Origin: Fidelibacterota bacterium
Lineage (GTDB): Bacteria; Fidelibacterota; Marinisomatia; SCGC-AAA003-L08; D37C17
Direction: 5' to 3'
Length of the DNA stretch: 64,000 nt
Assembly: GCA_002717625.1 (NCBI GenBank)
Contig: PBEF01000004.1
Location: 4,146-68,145, forward strand
The notes below the pieces were generated by a model. The model saw only the letters and a program-made list of their open reading frames with translations. It ran no database searches and had not been told where the DNA came from. The position numbers and the translations under genes were made by a program. Shown here in pieces: positions 45,301 to 54,494 of this stretch (positions within the stretch are counted from its first letter, which is position 1; every line of letters starts with the position of its first letter).

Positions 45301-46159
45301 TAGGATTATTATTTGAACAATTATTATCAAAATCTCCTGTATAGGTAAGATCTGAGTTTACATCAAAAAAAGACCAATCATCATCAGCTTCAGTTTCTAC
45401 ATTTCCAATATAAGTTCCTACTAGCTCTCCTAAAACAACCTTTTTATATTCAGTATCACTTATATTTTTAATCTCATATAGAAAAAATATACAATCTTGT
45501 GCTAAGATTTGTTGCCATTGCATACCCCTAACTTTAACTTCTAATCCTAATCCATTCATTGATGGATTAGATATTGGAGAAGGCTTGAAGGCAACCCCCC
45601 ACTGATTTTTATCCGAATAATTAAATTCATGATCATTATTATCATTCATAACATAAAAACTCTCTTGCTGAATATATTGAGTATCCTTACCAAAATATCC
45701 ACACCAATCACCACCCCAATTACATTTTTCATCAGGCCAAATATTTGGCCACGTATTAGAATTAGTACTAGTTGCAACATATAGCTGCGAAGGGTTTAAA
45801 TAACCAGAAACTGGTTCAAAGCCCCAACGTAAACCTGCATTAGATTGTTCTGGACCTGTTGATGAAGGCCTATCAACAGGACAAGTGACAACTGAGTGAA
45901 AGGTAATATTATTACCTTGTTGGTCTAAAGCTTCAACCTCAGCACCAACAAGCAAACTAACATCACCTATGTAACCATTATTATCATTAATCCATGCTCC
46001 TCTAGGACCTTTATCTCCAGGCTGTCCAACAACTCCCCAATTGCTATAAACAGTTTTAACTAAATTCCCATTATGAATACCATATCTTCTATAAATATCT
46101 CCAGATTCACTCTGCATTAAAACAACACAAAATAATAATAATAAAATATTCTTTTTCAT
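42389..46159 (-). CDS. Large exported surface protein with FN3-like domain and type-IX-like C-terminal domain
   Basis: About 1256 residues from ATG 46159 (MKKNILLLLFCVVLMQSES signal); a start five codons earlier would overlap the receptor gene. Acidic calcium-loop-like segments (YDGIDNDGDSES, FNGLDDDLDGLIDE, DERRDDGIDNDND) lie in the first half, an FN3-like stretch (SKAYLYWDRIAETTMD, YKIYRATDPDF, YYYAVTAYDEGDP) at about 630-765, and a C-terminal domain with VVPNPYIAATSI, KIEFQNVPNDAIIKIFNIRG and GVYLYVLESPSGSTKGKIAI, matching the T9SS type A / FlgD-like sorting domain. No dockerin-like loops. It sits between the TonB receptor and the PorV-like gene, so it may be the receptor's surface partner instead of SusD. 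Confidence 0.72.
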   Translation of the reverse strand: MKKNILLLLFCVVLMQSESGDIYRRYGIHNGNLVKTVYSNWGVVGQPGDKGPRGAWINDNNGYIGDVSLLVGAEVEALDQQGNNITFHSVVTCPVDRPSSTGPEQSNAGLRWGFEPVSGYLNPSQLYVATSTNSNTWPNIWPDEKCNWGGDWCGYFGKDTQYIQQESFYVMNDNNDHEFNYSDKNQWGVAFKPSPISNPSMNGLGLEVKVRGMQWQQILAQDCIFFLYEIKNISDTEYKKVVLGELVGTYIGNVETEADDDWSFFDVNSDLTYTGDFDNNCSNNNPNWVGDVGMVGYAFLESPGNPYDGIDNDGDSESNAPLFGEQNFIDKIINIGDNVIIIDENYNRSKVQINQDTTLISQGREIVVIVGESIFNEGNEIDGSINDNAFNGLDDDLDGLIDENYYLHYRQVRKFYNESTGIEETLFDLINPKAYIDYLSYENNIDGFIDVGLFDLIDERRDDGIDNDNDWNSSVHDVGSDGIANTFDLDGSEGNGIPDAGEPNFDQTDPDESDQIGLTSFDYFVPSGSYPASDDEELWNKLSPGFFDVPESINNGEPTSGEDGDFIFGSGYFPLLPGQTERFSIALIYGENKFDLDRNKDVVQEIYDNDYQFPPPPSKPNLTIVPGDSKAYLYWDRIAETTMDPVLLDYDFQGYKIYRATDPDFNDVRNITNAYGIVESYSPIAQFDLIDDIDSLFYPSYEIFQQSGGLSFNLGNNSGLVHSYIDSNLINGRTYYYAVTAYDEGDPQHTFPSENTKYITVLPTGEIITDNNTGYVTPTSFVQGFEVDDIDIENIGLDIGTGMINCNVVNNEDISGHEYLVEFWDSSNDLVDNNLDGVIDAGDEIIPITSFYNIENLNDIVVEFELMVYDTTYYNLRKNNIIDESFELKYSNNEIVPENLYEINFSSGEIKINISELPNSFQAVFNYYPIYKSPYINGASWDGTLINDDNELDYDDYDGNSLWIEEVLDGEVFDGMRLEFDNDWDIELDSIKWIIDGVEIMDNDILSILDVSVDTLSYPGLKSFASPNNYMIVFDDDLNFEQSSNRLTTRFKVYDITNNYELDFYFQDENSDNQITNEDRLGLIEKYGDVDLYTWNIGFSYFPSQQMIEPDLEFGSGDTLYIYTKKPFRNGDEFILKSYIPEVHYSPDYVDLSNVRVVPNPYIAATSIESSLPPGISSGRGERKIEFQNVPNDAIIKIFNIRGQHIKTLKHDGNIFNGSVSWNLKTDENMDIAYGVYLYVLESPSGSTKGKIAIIK

Positions 46160-46160
46160 T

Positions 46161-49034
46161 TTAGTTAAAATCATATCTAAATCCTATTTCTAATCTTCTA
46201 GGTGCGGAATAAAATGTTTCATTATTAAACCAATCATCAATTGAATTTATAATTTGATTTGTATTTTGACTTAAGGCTTGATCTTTATAAGATGTTCTAT
46301 CTGCTCTCCCTGTATCATTATAAACCTGTATATGATTTAATTGATCAAACAAATTATAAATATTAAAATACATCATTATGTTTTTAAAATTCTTAAACTT
46401 CATAGTAGCTTTTAAATCAATATTTAAAGTCATCGGTTTAAAATCAGAATTTTTTACTAAATTTGAAAAATTAGAATTAACTAATGGCGTATAAGGCTGC
46501 CCTGAACCCATTTTACCTATTAAGCCAATACCATAATATTTAGAATTATAATAAAGAGTTGCATTTATAGTATGACGCTGGTCCCAATCAAGAGGAATCA
46601 TTTGCACATCAGGATATTCATTGTTTGCTAAAGCATTATATGCATCAGATGGATTAGAAGCTGTTCCTTTGGCTTGCTGGAAGGTATAATCAAAAGTTGT
46701 TGACAATCCATTATCAAAATTCTTTTTATACGATAGGACTAAACCTTTTACATAAGCAAAATCAGAATTTGAATATTGATGATAAGTAGATCCATTAAAT
46801 GTATATATAACATCTGCTCTAGTTCCTGTTAAATCTCTAATATCTCTAAAATATAAAGTCATATCAAGAGCACTATTAGAATCAAGCATATACTGCATAC
46901 CTATTTCATAACTAATTGTTTTTTCAGGTTCTAAATCAGGGTTTCCAATAATACCAATATTACCTGTACCTCCTCTATCAAGTGCTATATCTGCATTATA
47001 ATACAAATACTCAAATTTTGGAATTTGAAAAAAATGACCATATGAAAAATGTACAACGCCTTGATCTGAGATTGGGAAAGACACTCCAAGACGAGGACTC
47101 AGCATAGACTTGGAACTTGTTGGCCTATACCAATAATCCAATCTATCTTCTACTGATTGCAGAGATTCATTATCACCGCAATAACCATCAAATTCACTAC
47201 AGTCATATATATACTCTGGTTTAATAGGATTATATAAAAAAGGATCTGATGGATCAGACAACAATAAACCTTTAGGATCAAAGTAATCATAGCGCAATCC
47301 AACATTGATAATAATTTCATCCATTTCAATCTTATCCTGAATATACATACTAAATTCTTCTGGACTAAAACTATACCTACTAGTATTAATTGTAGTATCA
47401 GAATCTACAACAGCGGTTATAAAAGGACTATCATAGATAGGATTAAAACCACCTGTAACATCATATTGTAAATTAATATCTTCATAGAATACTGTATGCT
47501 TCCTACGCTCAAAGCCCATCTTTATTTGATGTGATATATTAATCTGATTAGTATAATCTAATTTAAATGTTTTAGAAAATGTTTTTCTATAAAAACGATT
47601 ATGATTAACACCACCAACAGAATAACTATATGGAGGAGTATTTTGAATATTTAAATCACTATGTACATAATCATTTAAATCTTTAAAAACAAAATGCTTA
47701 TATGTTTTTTTATATTCTATCAAGCCAACAGTAAAATAAGAATTTTCATCAATAACCTTATTAAGTTGCAACATATTTGTTTGACCTAATCTATATCTCA
47801 ATAAATCACCATCAGGGTTAAGTTGGTAATAACGATCATATTCTTGAAATGTAACATTATCATTAAAATGTGAATATTTAATTTTTGTATTATTAGATAA
47901 TTTATATACTAAATTAATTTGCTTATATTTTTTTAGATTCCAATCCATAGGAACAAATTCATAGTCACCAATAGGATTTGGTTCTGAATGAGCATCCAAA
48001 AGATTATTTAAATAATTTTCAGTTTCATCTCCACAATTAAGTGGTCCTAGACATTCTATATTATTAACATATACATCATTATCATAATCGCTACCTAAAA
48101 CATGCCAATATTTATCTCCTGTTAATAAATTTTCTAATTGATAACCATACGATTGAGGAGTATAAGCTCTAAGTCCCTCATGTACACCCTGGTAATAAAT
48201 ATGCCTCCAACTGTAATAATAAAACAACTTATCTTTTATCAAGCTACCATGAATACTAAGATTTTGATTTCGTGTACTATTAAAAAATTTAACATCATCT
48301 ATATTCCTAAAAATATTTGAATGTTCACTAATATAATCTCCAACATAAGCATTAAAACTGCCACCAAATTCATTTGAACCTTCATCTGTTGTAATATTTA
48401 CGATACCACTCATTGCCTGACCATATTCAGCATTAAAAGAGCCTGATATTAGTTGCATTTCTCTTACTGCATCTTTATTGACATCAATAATACTGCTACC
48501 ATCAAAACTATCTGTTACAGGCATCCCATCAACCCAATATGCAACTTCACTATCACGACCACCTCTTAAGTGACCATCGACAAATCCTGCTTGTAAATTT
48601 AAAATTTCAGATATTTCATTAACGGGCAATTTAGATATAGACTCACTTGTTATAATAGCAGTTGTGGAAGTTAAATTTTTATTAATTAATTTAGGAGTAG
48701 CTTGAACAATTACATTTTTTAATTCTACAGAAGACTGACTAAGCTCAATGTTCACAGTTAATGTCAAATCTATATTAATCTCAATATTTTGCATAACATA
48801 TTCACTATAGCCAATCATTTTAGCATGTAAATCATATAATCCTGGAGTTACATTTAATATAAAATAATTACCATCATTATCAACTGCAGTTCCATATTCA
48901 GTTTCAGCTAAATAAATAACACAGCCAGTTAGAGGCTCTTTTGTAACTGCATCCACAACCTGTCCTTTAACTTTACCTGTAGTGCCGGATAAAAGAGGGG
49001 TTAAAAAAAATAAAAATAATACTATCTTATTCAT
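46161..49034 (-). CDS. TonB-dependent receptor of the glucan locus
   Basis: 957 residues, signal peptide about 1-17. N-terminal CarboxypepD-regulatory-like domain (about 20-100: KVKGQVVDAVTKEPLTGCVI, GLYDLHAKMIGYSEY), plug domain (about 115-225: LRGGRDSEVAYWVDGMPVTD, GSFNAEYGQAMSGIVN), then a large barrel with NPDLEPEKTISYEIGMQYML and a final strand EIGFRYDFN. Probably takes up oligosaccharides made by the GH13 enzyme encoded 9 bases upstream. No SusD gene is present; the next gene (T9SS-tagged protein) starts at its stop codon. Confidence 0.87.
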   Translation of the reverse strand: MNKIVLFLFFLTPLLSGTTGKVKGQVVDAVTKEPLTGCVIYLAETEYGTAVDNDGNYFILNVTPGLYDLHAKMIGYSEYVMQNIEINIDLTLTVNIELSQSSVELKNVIVQATPKLINKNLTSTTAIITSESISKLPVNEISEILNLQAGFVDGHLRGGRDSEVAYWVDGMPVTDSFDGSSIIDVNKDAVREMQLISGSFNAEYGQAMSGIVNITTDEGSNEFGGSFNAYVGDYISEHSNIFRNIDDVKFFNSTRNQNLSIHGSLIKDKLFYYYSWRHIYYQGVHEGLRAYTPQSYGYQLENLLTGDKYWHVLGSDYDNDVYVNNIECLGPLNCGDETENYLNNLLDAHSEPNPIGDYEFVPMDWNLKKYKQINLVYKLSNNTKIKYSHFNDNVTFQEYDRYYQLNPDGDLLRYRLGQTNMLQLNKVIDENSYFTVGLIEYKKTYKHFVFKDLNDYVHSDLNIQNTPPYSYSVGGVNHNRFYRKTFSKTFKLDYTNQINISHQIKMGFERRKHTVFYEDINLQYDVTGGFNPIYDSPFITAVVDSDTTINTSRYSFSPEEFSMYIQDKIEMDEIIINVGLRYDYFDPKGLLLSDPSDPFLYNPIKPEYIYDCSEFDGYCGDNESLQSVEDRLDYWYRPTSSKSMLSPRLGVSFPISDQGVVHFSYGHFFQIPKFEYLYYNADIALDRGGTGNIGIIGNPDLEPEKTISYEIGMQYMLDSNSALDMTLYFRDIRDLTGTRADVIYTFNGSTYHQYSNSDFAYVKGLVLSYKKNFDNGLSTTFDYTFQQAKGTASNPSDAYNALANNEYPDVQMIPLDWDQRHTINATLYYNSKYYGIGLIGKMGSGQPYTPLVNSNFSNLVKNSDFKPMTLNIDLKATMKFKNFKNIMMYFNIYNLFDQLNHIQVYNDTGRADRTSYKDQALSQNTNQIINSIDDWFNNETFYSAPRRLEIGFRYDFN

Positions 49035-49043
49035 CTATATAGA

Positions 49044-51950
49044 TTATAATGAAAGTATCATATTAACTAAGGCAACAATATCAATTACATTTATAATACC
49101 ATCACTATTAAGATCTGCCATAGATTGCTGTTGATCATTCAGCTGATCACCTAGGATACCATTTACCATCGCTACTATATCAATAACATTAATAATTCCA
49201 TCAAAATTTAAGTCTCCTAATAATACAGGCTCTTCTTGATTAGGTAAAAATATATATGCAGTTAGTGGAGAAAGACTAAAACCACCATACCAATTAGTAT
49301 CAATTTGAATTTGAGTATCTCCAATATATTCATTCCATTCTCCATTATGAGGGAACTCAATATCAATAACCTGCGGATAAATTCCTAAATTAATAGCGAC
49401 AACTATCTTTTGATTCTCATCTGCTCTCCAATAGACGATTGAATTAGTACTGTTACTTGAATATTTCAATTCCATTGGTGGTTCTTTTAAAATATCATAA
49501 TTATTTCTTAAAGAAATTAATTTTTTATAATGATTATTAAGCTCTTGAACATTTTCATTTTCTAAATTTGACCATTGTAATGGCTGAGAAATAGGAAAAC
49601 CATAGGAATCTCTCACAGGTGCATTTTGAGCAAATTCTTGGCCACTATAAATCATAGGCACACCATGACTTGTAAATAATATAGAAGCTCCCAACATAGA
49701 ACGCTGATATGCTTCTTCTAAAGAATGATTTTGGAACTGAGTTGATTGATATATTAATCGATTTTCATCATGACTTTCTATATAATTAACTGGACCAGTT
49801 ACAAAGCCATATCCTTGATTATATGCATTAATATGATTAGTAACATTATCAACATCTAGATATATACCTAAAATATTATCAAATAAATTATGATGATAAC
49901 TATAATCCCAACCTGAATCAAAATCTGTAACATTTATTTGTGATGCATTATCAGCTTCTGCTATTAATATCAATGAAGGATCTAAGTTATCTAATAAATT
50001 AACGTAATAAGCTGCACCATCATTATTATCTCCCCAACCTATCCCATCAACATAATCAAATCTAAAACCATCTATATGATATTCTTCAACCCAAATCTTC
50101 AAAGCATCTTCAACATACTTCCATCCTCTATATTGACGTCCATTTACTTCATGCCAATGCTCTAATTTATATCCCCAATCTGATGGAGCATTATCAAAAT
50201 AAGGACATAAGGAAAAATCATGACTATCCCATTCATAATTATCTAAAGGATGATATAGCTGAAATAAAGGTGAAGAACCCCACATATGATTATATACTAC
50301 ATCTAATAATATTGCTATATTATTTTGATGAGCAATATCAATAAAGTTCTTCAAGTCATTAGGAGTTCCATAAGAACTTTCAGGGGCCATTGCATATGAA
50401 GTATTATATCCCCAAGAATAGGAACCTTCAAACTCATTTATAGGCATCAACTCAATAGCATTAATACCTAAATCATTAAAATATCCTGATTGAATTTTAT
50501 TTATAATCTCAGAATAGGTGCCAGTAATACCTTCTTGACCCAAAAAATCACCAACATTTAATTCATAAATAACCAGGTCCTTTATTTCTGGCCTAATATA
50601 TGTATCATCATTCCAAGCATACTCTTCTTCACCAATAGTAAAAAATGTTTTAGCATCTTGAAAATTACCACTTTCATTACCAGAAAAAGGGTCTACCCAT
50701 TCTACATCTAATGACCAAGGATCTGCAATATATTTAATTCCCTCAAGATTGTATTGATATGTATAATTCCCATCATCTAATTCTTTTTGATACCACCATA
50801 AGGTATCTCCTGATAAATTCATAATTTCTCCATTAGGAAACTCTGAATTCCAAGAACCTGTGATAGATACATATTCTTTACCTGGAGCATATAAAGCAAT
50901 AATGACATTATTACCATCTATATTAAGACCATCATTAATCCCTATAGGTGCTGGAGCATTATTAATCTGATACTGCAAATTAAAATCAACAAAAGAAAAG
51001 GAAACTTGTCCACTATCATAAATTGCTTTTGCAATAATTTCAAGATCTCCAAAAAAACCTGGATCAGGCTCCCATAAATAATTAAAAGGTTCATTTGTAA
51101 GCACTGTTAATAAGTCTCCATTTAGCCACAGTTCAACATTATCAGCATCACCCTGACAAACAATAGATACATCTCCTGTTAATTGTTGATTATTTTCTGG
51201 AGATATAAAATCAACATAAGGATCATCATCTGCAAGGTTGTAATCAAAATAAATATCATAATATATAATCTGACCATTTTCACCTACATCATAACTTCCA
51301 TCTTCCCATAATATTTTAAATTTAAGAGATGAAACTACCTGACTACCTGATTGGAAAGAGTCAAAGTCTACAGAAACACTGCTATCTGATATAAAGTTTA
51401 ATGGAGTATGCACTAAACCATTATTTAAGAAAGAACCTATAGGCCAATAATCTTCAATTGGGTTTATATGTCCAGATCCGGAATCTACCGTCCAAACAAT
51501 ATAACCTCCTTGATCAATATTATTTAAAGTTATATTAAAACTATCATTAGGTGTGGGATTAAATGGAGACCAATAATAATTCATACTTATATGCCAATCA
51601 ATACCTAACCCTCCATTATTATCCCAATTATCATTTAGATCTGTAAAAACAAAATCAATAGTTTCCGCATCTTCTGGAATCTGATAGGTATAATACCACC
51701 AACCCGTTCCTATAAATGGAGCATATGACATTGCATAATCATCTGTTTCTTGCCAACCATTATACCCTAAATGAATATATGCAGGGAATGTATTATTTGG
51801 TAAAGAGCCTTCCATTGTATTATAGTAAATTGTAATTTCACTTCCAGGAATTGGGATTTCAGGCTCCCAATATACATAATTTGAAAAAACACAACTAAAA
51901 AATAAACAAAATACAACTATTTTGATTGTTATAAATCCCCTGCTAATCAT
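49044..51950 (-). CDS. Exported alpha-amylase family (GH13) glycoside hydrolase with dockerin-like tail
   Basis: 968 residues, signal peptide about 1-23. N-terminal beta domains (about 25-325, carbohydrate-binding-like and an Ig-like VDFISPENNQQLTGDVSI), a CBM48-type domain (about 335-445: PGKEYVSITGSWNSEF), then the GH13 barrel: DVVYNHMWGSS (region I, about 550-560), nucleophile Asp632 in GFRFDYVDG, acid/base Glu665 in LIAEADN and Asp728 in NYIESHDENR. Two dockerin-like loops finish it. It should cut alpha-1,4 (or 1,6) glucans at the cell surface. First gene of the glucan operon, divergent from GH97. Confidence 0.9.
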   Translation of the reverse strand: MISRGFITIKIVVFCLFFSCVFSNYVYWEPEIPIPGSEITIYYNTMEGSLPNNTFPAYIHLGYNGWQETDDYAMSYAPFIGTGWWYYTYQIPEDAETIDFVFTDLNDNWDNNGGLGIDWHISMNYYWSPFNPTPNDSFNITLNNIDQGGYIVWTVDSGSGHINPIEDYWPIGSFLNNGLVHTPLNFISDSSVSVDFDSFQSGSQVVSSLKFKILWEDGSYDVGENGQIIYYDIYFDYNLADDDPYVDFISPENNQQLTGDVSIVCQGDADNVELWLNGDLLTVLTNEPFNYLWEPDPGFFGDLEIIAKAIYDSGQVSFSFVDFNLQYQINNAPAPIGINDGLNIDGNNVIIALYAPGKEYVSITGSWNSEFPNGEIMNLSGDTLWWYQKELDDGNYTYQYNLEGIKYIADPWSLDVEWVDPFSGNESGNFQDAKTFFTIGEEEYAWNDDTYIRPEIKDLVIYELNVGDFLGQEGITGTYSEIINKIQSGYFNDLGINAIELMPINEFEGSYSWGYNTSYAMAPESSYGTPNDLKNFIDIAHQNNIAILLDVVYNHMWGSSPLFQLYHPLDNYEWDSHDFSLCPYFDNAPSDWGYKLEHWHEVNGRQYRGWKYVEDALKIWVEEYHIDGFRFDYVDGIGWGDNNDGAAYYVNLLDNLDPSLILIAEADNASQINVTDFDSGWDYSYHHNLFDNILGIYLDVDNVTNHINAYNQGYGFVTGPVNYIESHDENRLIYQSTQFQNHSLEEAYQRSMLGASILFTSHGVPMIYSGQEFAQNAPVRDSYGFPISQPLQWSNLENENVQELNNHYKKLISLRNNYDILKEPPMELKYSSNSTNSIVYWRADENQKIVVAINLGIYPQVIDIEFPHNGEWNEYIGDTQIQIDTNWYGGFSLSPLTAYIFLPNQEEPVLLGDLNFDGIINVIDIVAMVNGILGDQLNDQQQSMADLNSDGIINVIDIVALVNMILSL

Positions 51951-52067
51951 AATAATATTATTCCTATCAAATTAAGTCTAAGAAAGTAACAACTTTTAAG
52001 GTAAATTTCTAATTGCTTTTTATTAAAATTTGTATCAACTAAATATTTAAAAAAAATAGGACTAATT

Positions 52068-54209
52068 ATGGATAAAAATAAAATTATAGCTGCAATAATT
52101 GTTATCTTTATTATTGCTCTTACTTTTTCAGAAAATCTTAGCAATAATGAATTATCAATATCATCTCCAAACAAAACATTAAAATTAAATATATATAATG
52201 AAAATGGACTATTATCATATTCACTTGATAAAAACAATAAAACCATTATAAACCCTTCTTTACTTGGTATAGAAACGGATCAATTTAAACTGATTTCAAA
52301 TTTAAAGATTAGTAATATAGAAAAATCATCAATTAATCAAGAGTGGAATCAAATATGGGGAGAACAAAAAACTATTATTGATAATCATAATGAAGTCAAA
52401 ATAACTCTATCATCAAATGATAATAATATAAATATGATAGTACGATTTAGGTTATTTAATGATGGTTTAGGGTTCAGGTATGAAATACCAAATAGCGGTG
52501 AAATTAAAAATTATAATATAATGGATGAAATCACTGAATTTAATTTTGCACAAGATTCAAAATCATGGTGGATTCCAGCTTATGCATATCGCAGATATGA
52601 ATTTTTATATGCAAATACATTAATAAGTGAAATATCAAGAGATAAATTTTCTGAATTAGTTGAATACTTGCATGGAGATCGTATTGGACCAGAAGCTGTT
52701 CAAACTCCCTTTACTGTACAAAGAGATGACGGCATTACTATTGCGATTCATGAAGCAAATCTTACTAACTACTCAAGCATGACTTTAATGGCAGATGGAA
52801 CAAAAAATATGAAGTGTGATTTAATTCCATGGTCAGATGGCATCAAAGTCCGTGTTAAAAATCCTTTAATTACACCTTGGAGAACAATAATTGTAGGTGA
52901 CTCTCCTAGTGAACTAGCAATGTCAACCCTAACTTTAAATCTAAATGAGCCAAATAAACTTAAAGATACAGATTGGATAAAACCTGGAAAATATATAGGT
53001 CTATGGTGGGAAATGATTGGAACTAATCAATCAACATGGGGATCTGGGCCTAATCATGGAGCTAAAACAGATAGAGTTTTAGAATATATTGACTTTGGTT
53101 CTAAATATAATTTTGATGGCTTATTAGTAGAAGGATGGAATACAGGGTGGGATGAAAACTGGTGCTGTACAGGAGAAGGTGAAAGTTTTGGATTTTATCA
53201 TCCACATCCAGATTTTGACCATAAAAAAGTAAGTAAATATGCATCTGAAAAAGGAATTCGAATTGTGGGACATCATGAAACAGGAACACAAATTCAAAAC
53301 TATGAATCACAAATGGATAGTGCCTTTTCATACTGTCAAGAAAATGGAATTAGAGTTGTAAAAACAGGCTATGTTAATGATGGCAGCCAAAATATAAAGA
53401 GAATTGATCAAGATGGGAATATCCATAAAGAATGGCACCATGGACAATATATGGTTGAACACTTTCGAAAAGTATTAGAAACATCAGCAAAATATCAAGT
53501 TGGCATAGTTGTGCATGAACCAATAAAGGATACAGGTCTAAGAAGAACATTCCCAAATATGTTATCTAGAGAAGGTGCTAGGGGGCAAGAGTTTAATGGC
53601 TTTATGCCAAAAGATTATAATAACAAACCAAATCATACAACTATAATTCCGTTCACTCGTTTATTAAGTAGTCCTATGGATTATACACCTGGAATTTTCA
53701 ACTTAAAAGACTATAGATATCATAGTCCAGATAATAGAACAATAAATACAGAGCACCATATTCCGAGTACAATAGCAAAAGAATTGGCTCTGTATGTAAT
53801 AATATATGCACCTGTTCAAATGGCAGCCGATCTACCACAAAACTATGAAGGACATCCTGCGTTCCAATTTATTTTAGATGTTCCAGTGGACTGGGAGAAA
53901 ACTCATATTTTAAATGGAGAAATAGGACAATACATTACGACTGCACGAAAAGATATTAATAGTGATGATTGGTACCTAGGAAGCATTACAAATGAAGATG
54001 CTAGAGATATAGAAATCAAGCTATCTTTTCTTGATCCCTATAAAACTTATAATGCTACCATTTATAAAGATCCTTCAGATGGAGGTTGGGAAACTAAACC
54101 TGAAGAAATTATCATAAAAGAACTAAAGGGTATATCATATAATCAATACTATAAAATAAAACTTCCTAAAGGAGGTGGACAAGCAATCCGTTTTTCTCCT
54201 ATTAATTAA
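52068..54209 (+). CDS. GH97 alpha-glucosidase (SusB-like)
   Basis: 713 residues. N-terminal hydrophobic signal (about 6-22), then the GH97 N-terminal beta-sandwich (SISSPNKTLKLNIYNENGLL, RFRLFNDGLGFRYEIP), a catalytic barrel with KYIGLWWEMIGTNQSTWG, NFDGLLVEGWNTGWDENW, HHETGTQIQNYE, VHEPIKDTGLRRTFPN and SREGARGQEFNG, and a C-terminal beta domain. The conserved HEP and REGxRGQE glutamates and the Gly in KTGYVND (where retaining members have Asp) point to the inverting alpha-glucosidase type like SusB. It has no dockerin-like tail, so it is probably periplasmic. Divergent from the GH13 operon with a 117-base shared promoter region. Confidence 0.93.
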   Translation: MDKNKIIAAIIVIFIIALTFSENLSNNELSISSPNKTLKLNIYNENGLLSYSLDKNNKTIINPSLLGIETDQFKLISNLKISNIEKSSINQEWNQIWGEQKTIIDNHNEVKITLSSNDNNINMIVRFRLFNDGLGFRYEIPNSGEIKNYNIMDEITEFNFAQDSKSWWIPAYAYRRYEFLYANTLISEISRDKFSELVEYLHGDRIGPEAVQTPFTVQRDDGITIAIHEANLTNYSSMTLMADGTKNMKCDLIPWSDGIKVRVKNPLITPWRTIIVGDSPSELAMSTLTLNLNEPNKLKDTDWIKPGKYIGLWWEMIGTNQSTWGSGPNHGAKTDRVLEYIDFGSKYNFDGLLVEGWNTGWDENWCCTGEGESFGFYHPHPDFDHKKVSKYASEKGIRIVGHHETGTQIQNYESQMDSAFSYCQENGIRVVKTGYVNDGSQNIKRIDQDGNIHKEWHHGQYMVEHFRKVLETSAKYQVGIVVHEPIKDTGLRRTFPNMLSREGARGQEFNGFMPKDYNNKPNHTTIIPFTRLLSSPMDYTPGIFNLKDYRYHSPDNRTINTEHHIPSTIAKELALYVIIYAPVQMAADLPQNYEGHPAFQFILDVPVDWEKTHILNGEIGQYITTARKDINSDDWYLGSITNEDARDIEIKLSFLDPYKTYNATIYKDPSDGGWETKPEEIIIKELKGISYNQYYKIKLPKGGGQAIRFSPIN

Positions 54210-54276
54210 ATAGATATTAATACAAGGTGTTACAAATCAAATATTTAAAAAAAAACAAATACTCATTAAATTTACA

Positions 54277-54377
54277 TTGTAGCTTATGAGGAAACTAATA
54301 TGCTTTAAATATTAGACTCCTCCCAAACAAGTACTAATATTTATATACTGAGTAAGCTTTGTTTCCTCATGCTACAA
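54277..54377. ncRNA. Candidate structured RNA or complex bidirectional terminator (nested inverted repeats)
   Basis: Outer arms TTGTAGC-TT-ATGAGGAAAC (54277-54295) and GTTTCCTCAT-GCTACAA (54361-54377) pair over 17 positions with a 2-base bulge, and inner arms TAAATATTAG (54306-54315) and CTAATATTTA (54334-54343) pair perfectly. The result is an approximately 100-nt two-tier stem-loop. It sits in the 285-base gap between the convergent GH97 and esterase genes. No T-run follows the outer stem, so a small RNA or mobile-repeat origin is possible, as is a protein-bound terminator. The remaining bases of the gap hold nothing else recognisable. Confidence 0.4.
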
Positions 54378-54494
54378 AACAATCCAAAAAGAATCGTAGC
54401 TAAGTTTAATATTGCATTTAATTTTTGAATATAAAAATTGGAATGTAAAAAAGGTAAACTGTATCTAAAAAAGGATAAAAATCTATATTAGTAT

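Noticed and set aside
51947-52246. Minus-strand frame of 99 codons opposite the GH97 start
   Set aside because: Lies over the GH97 signal peptide and N-terminal domain; no family features, so it is a shadow frame.
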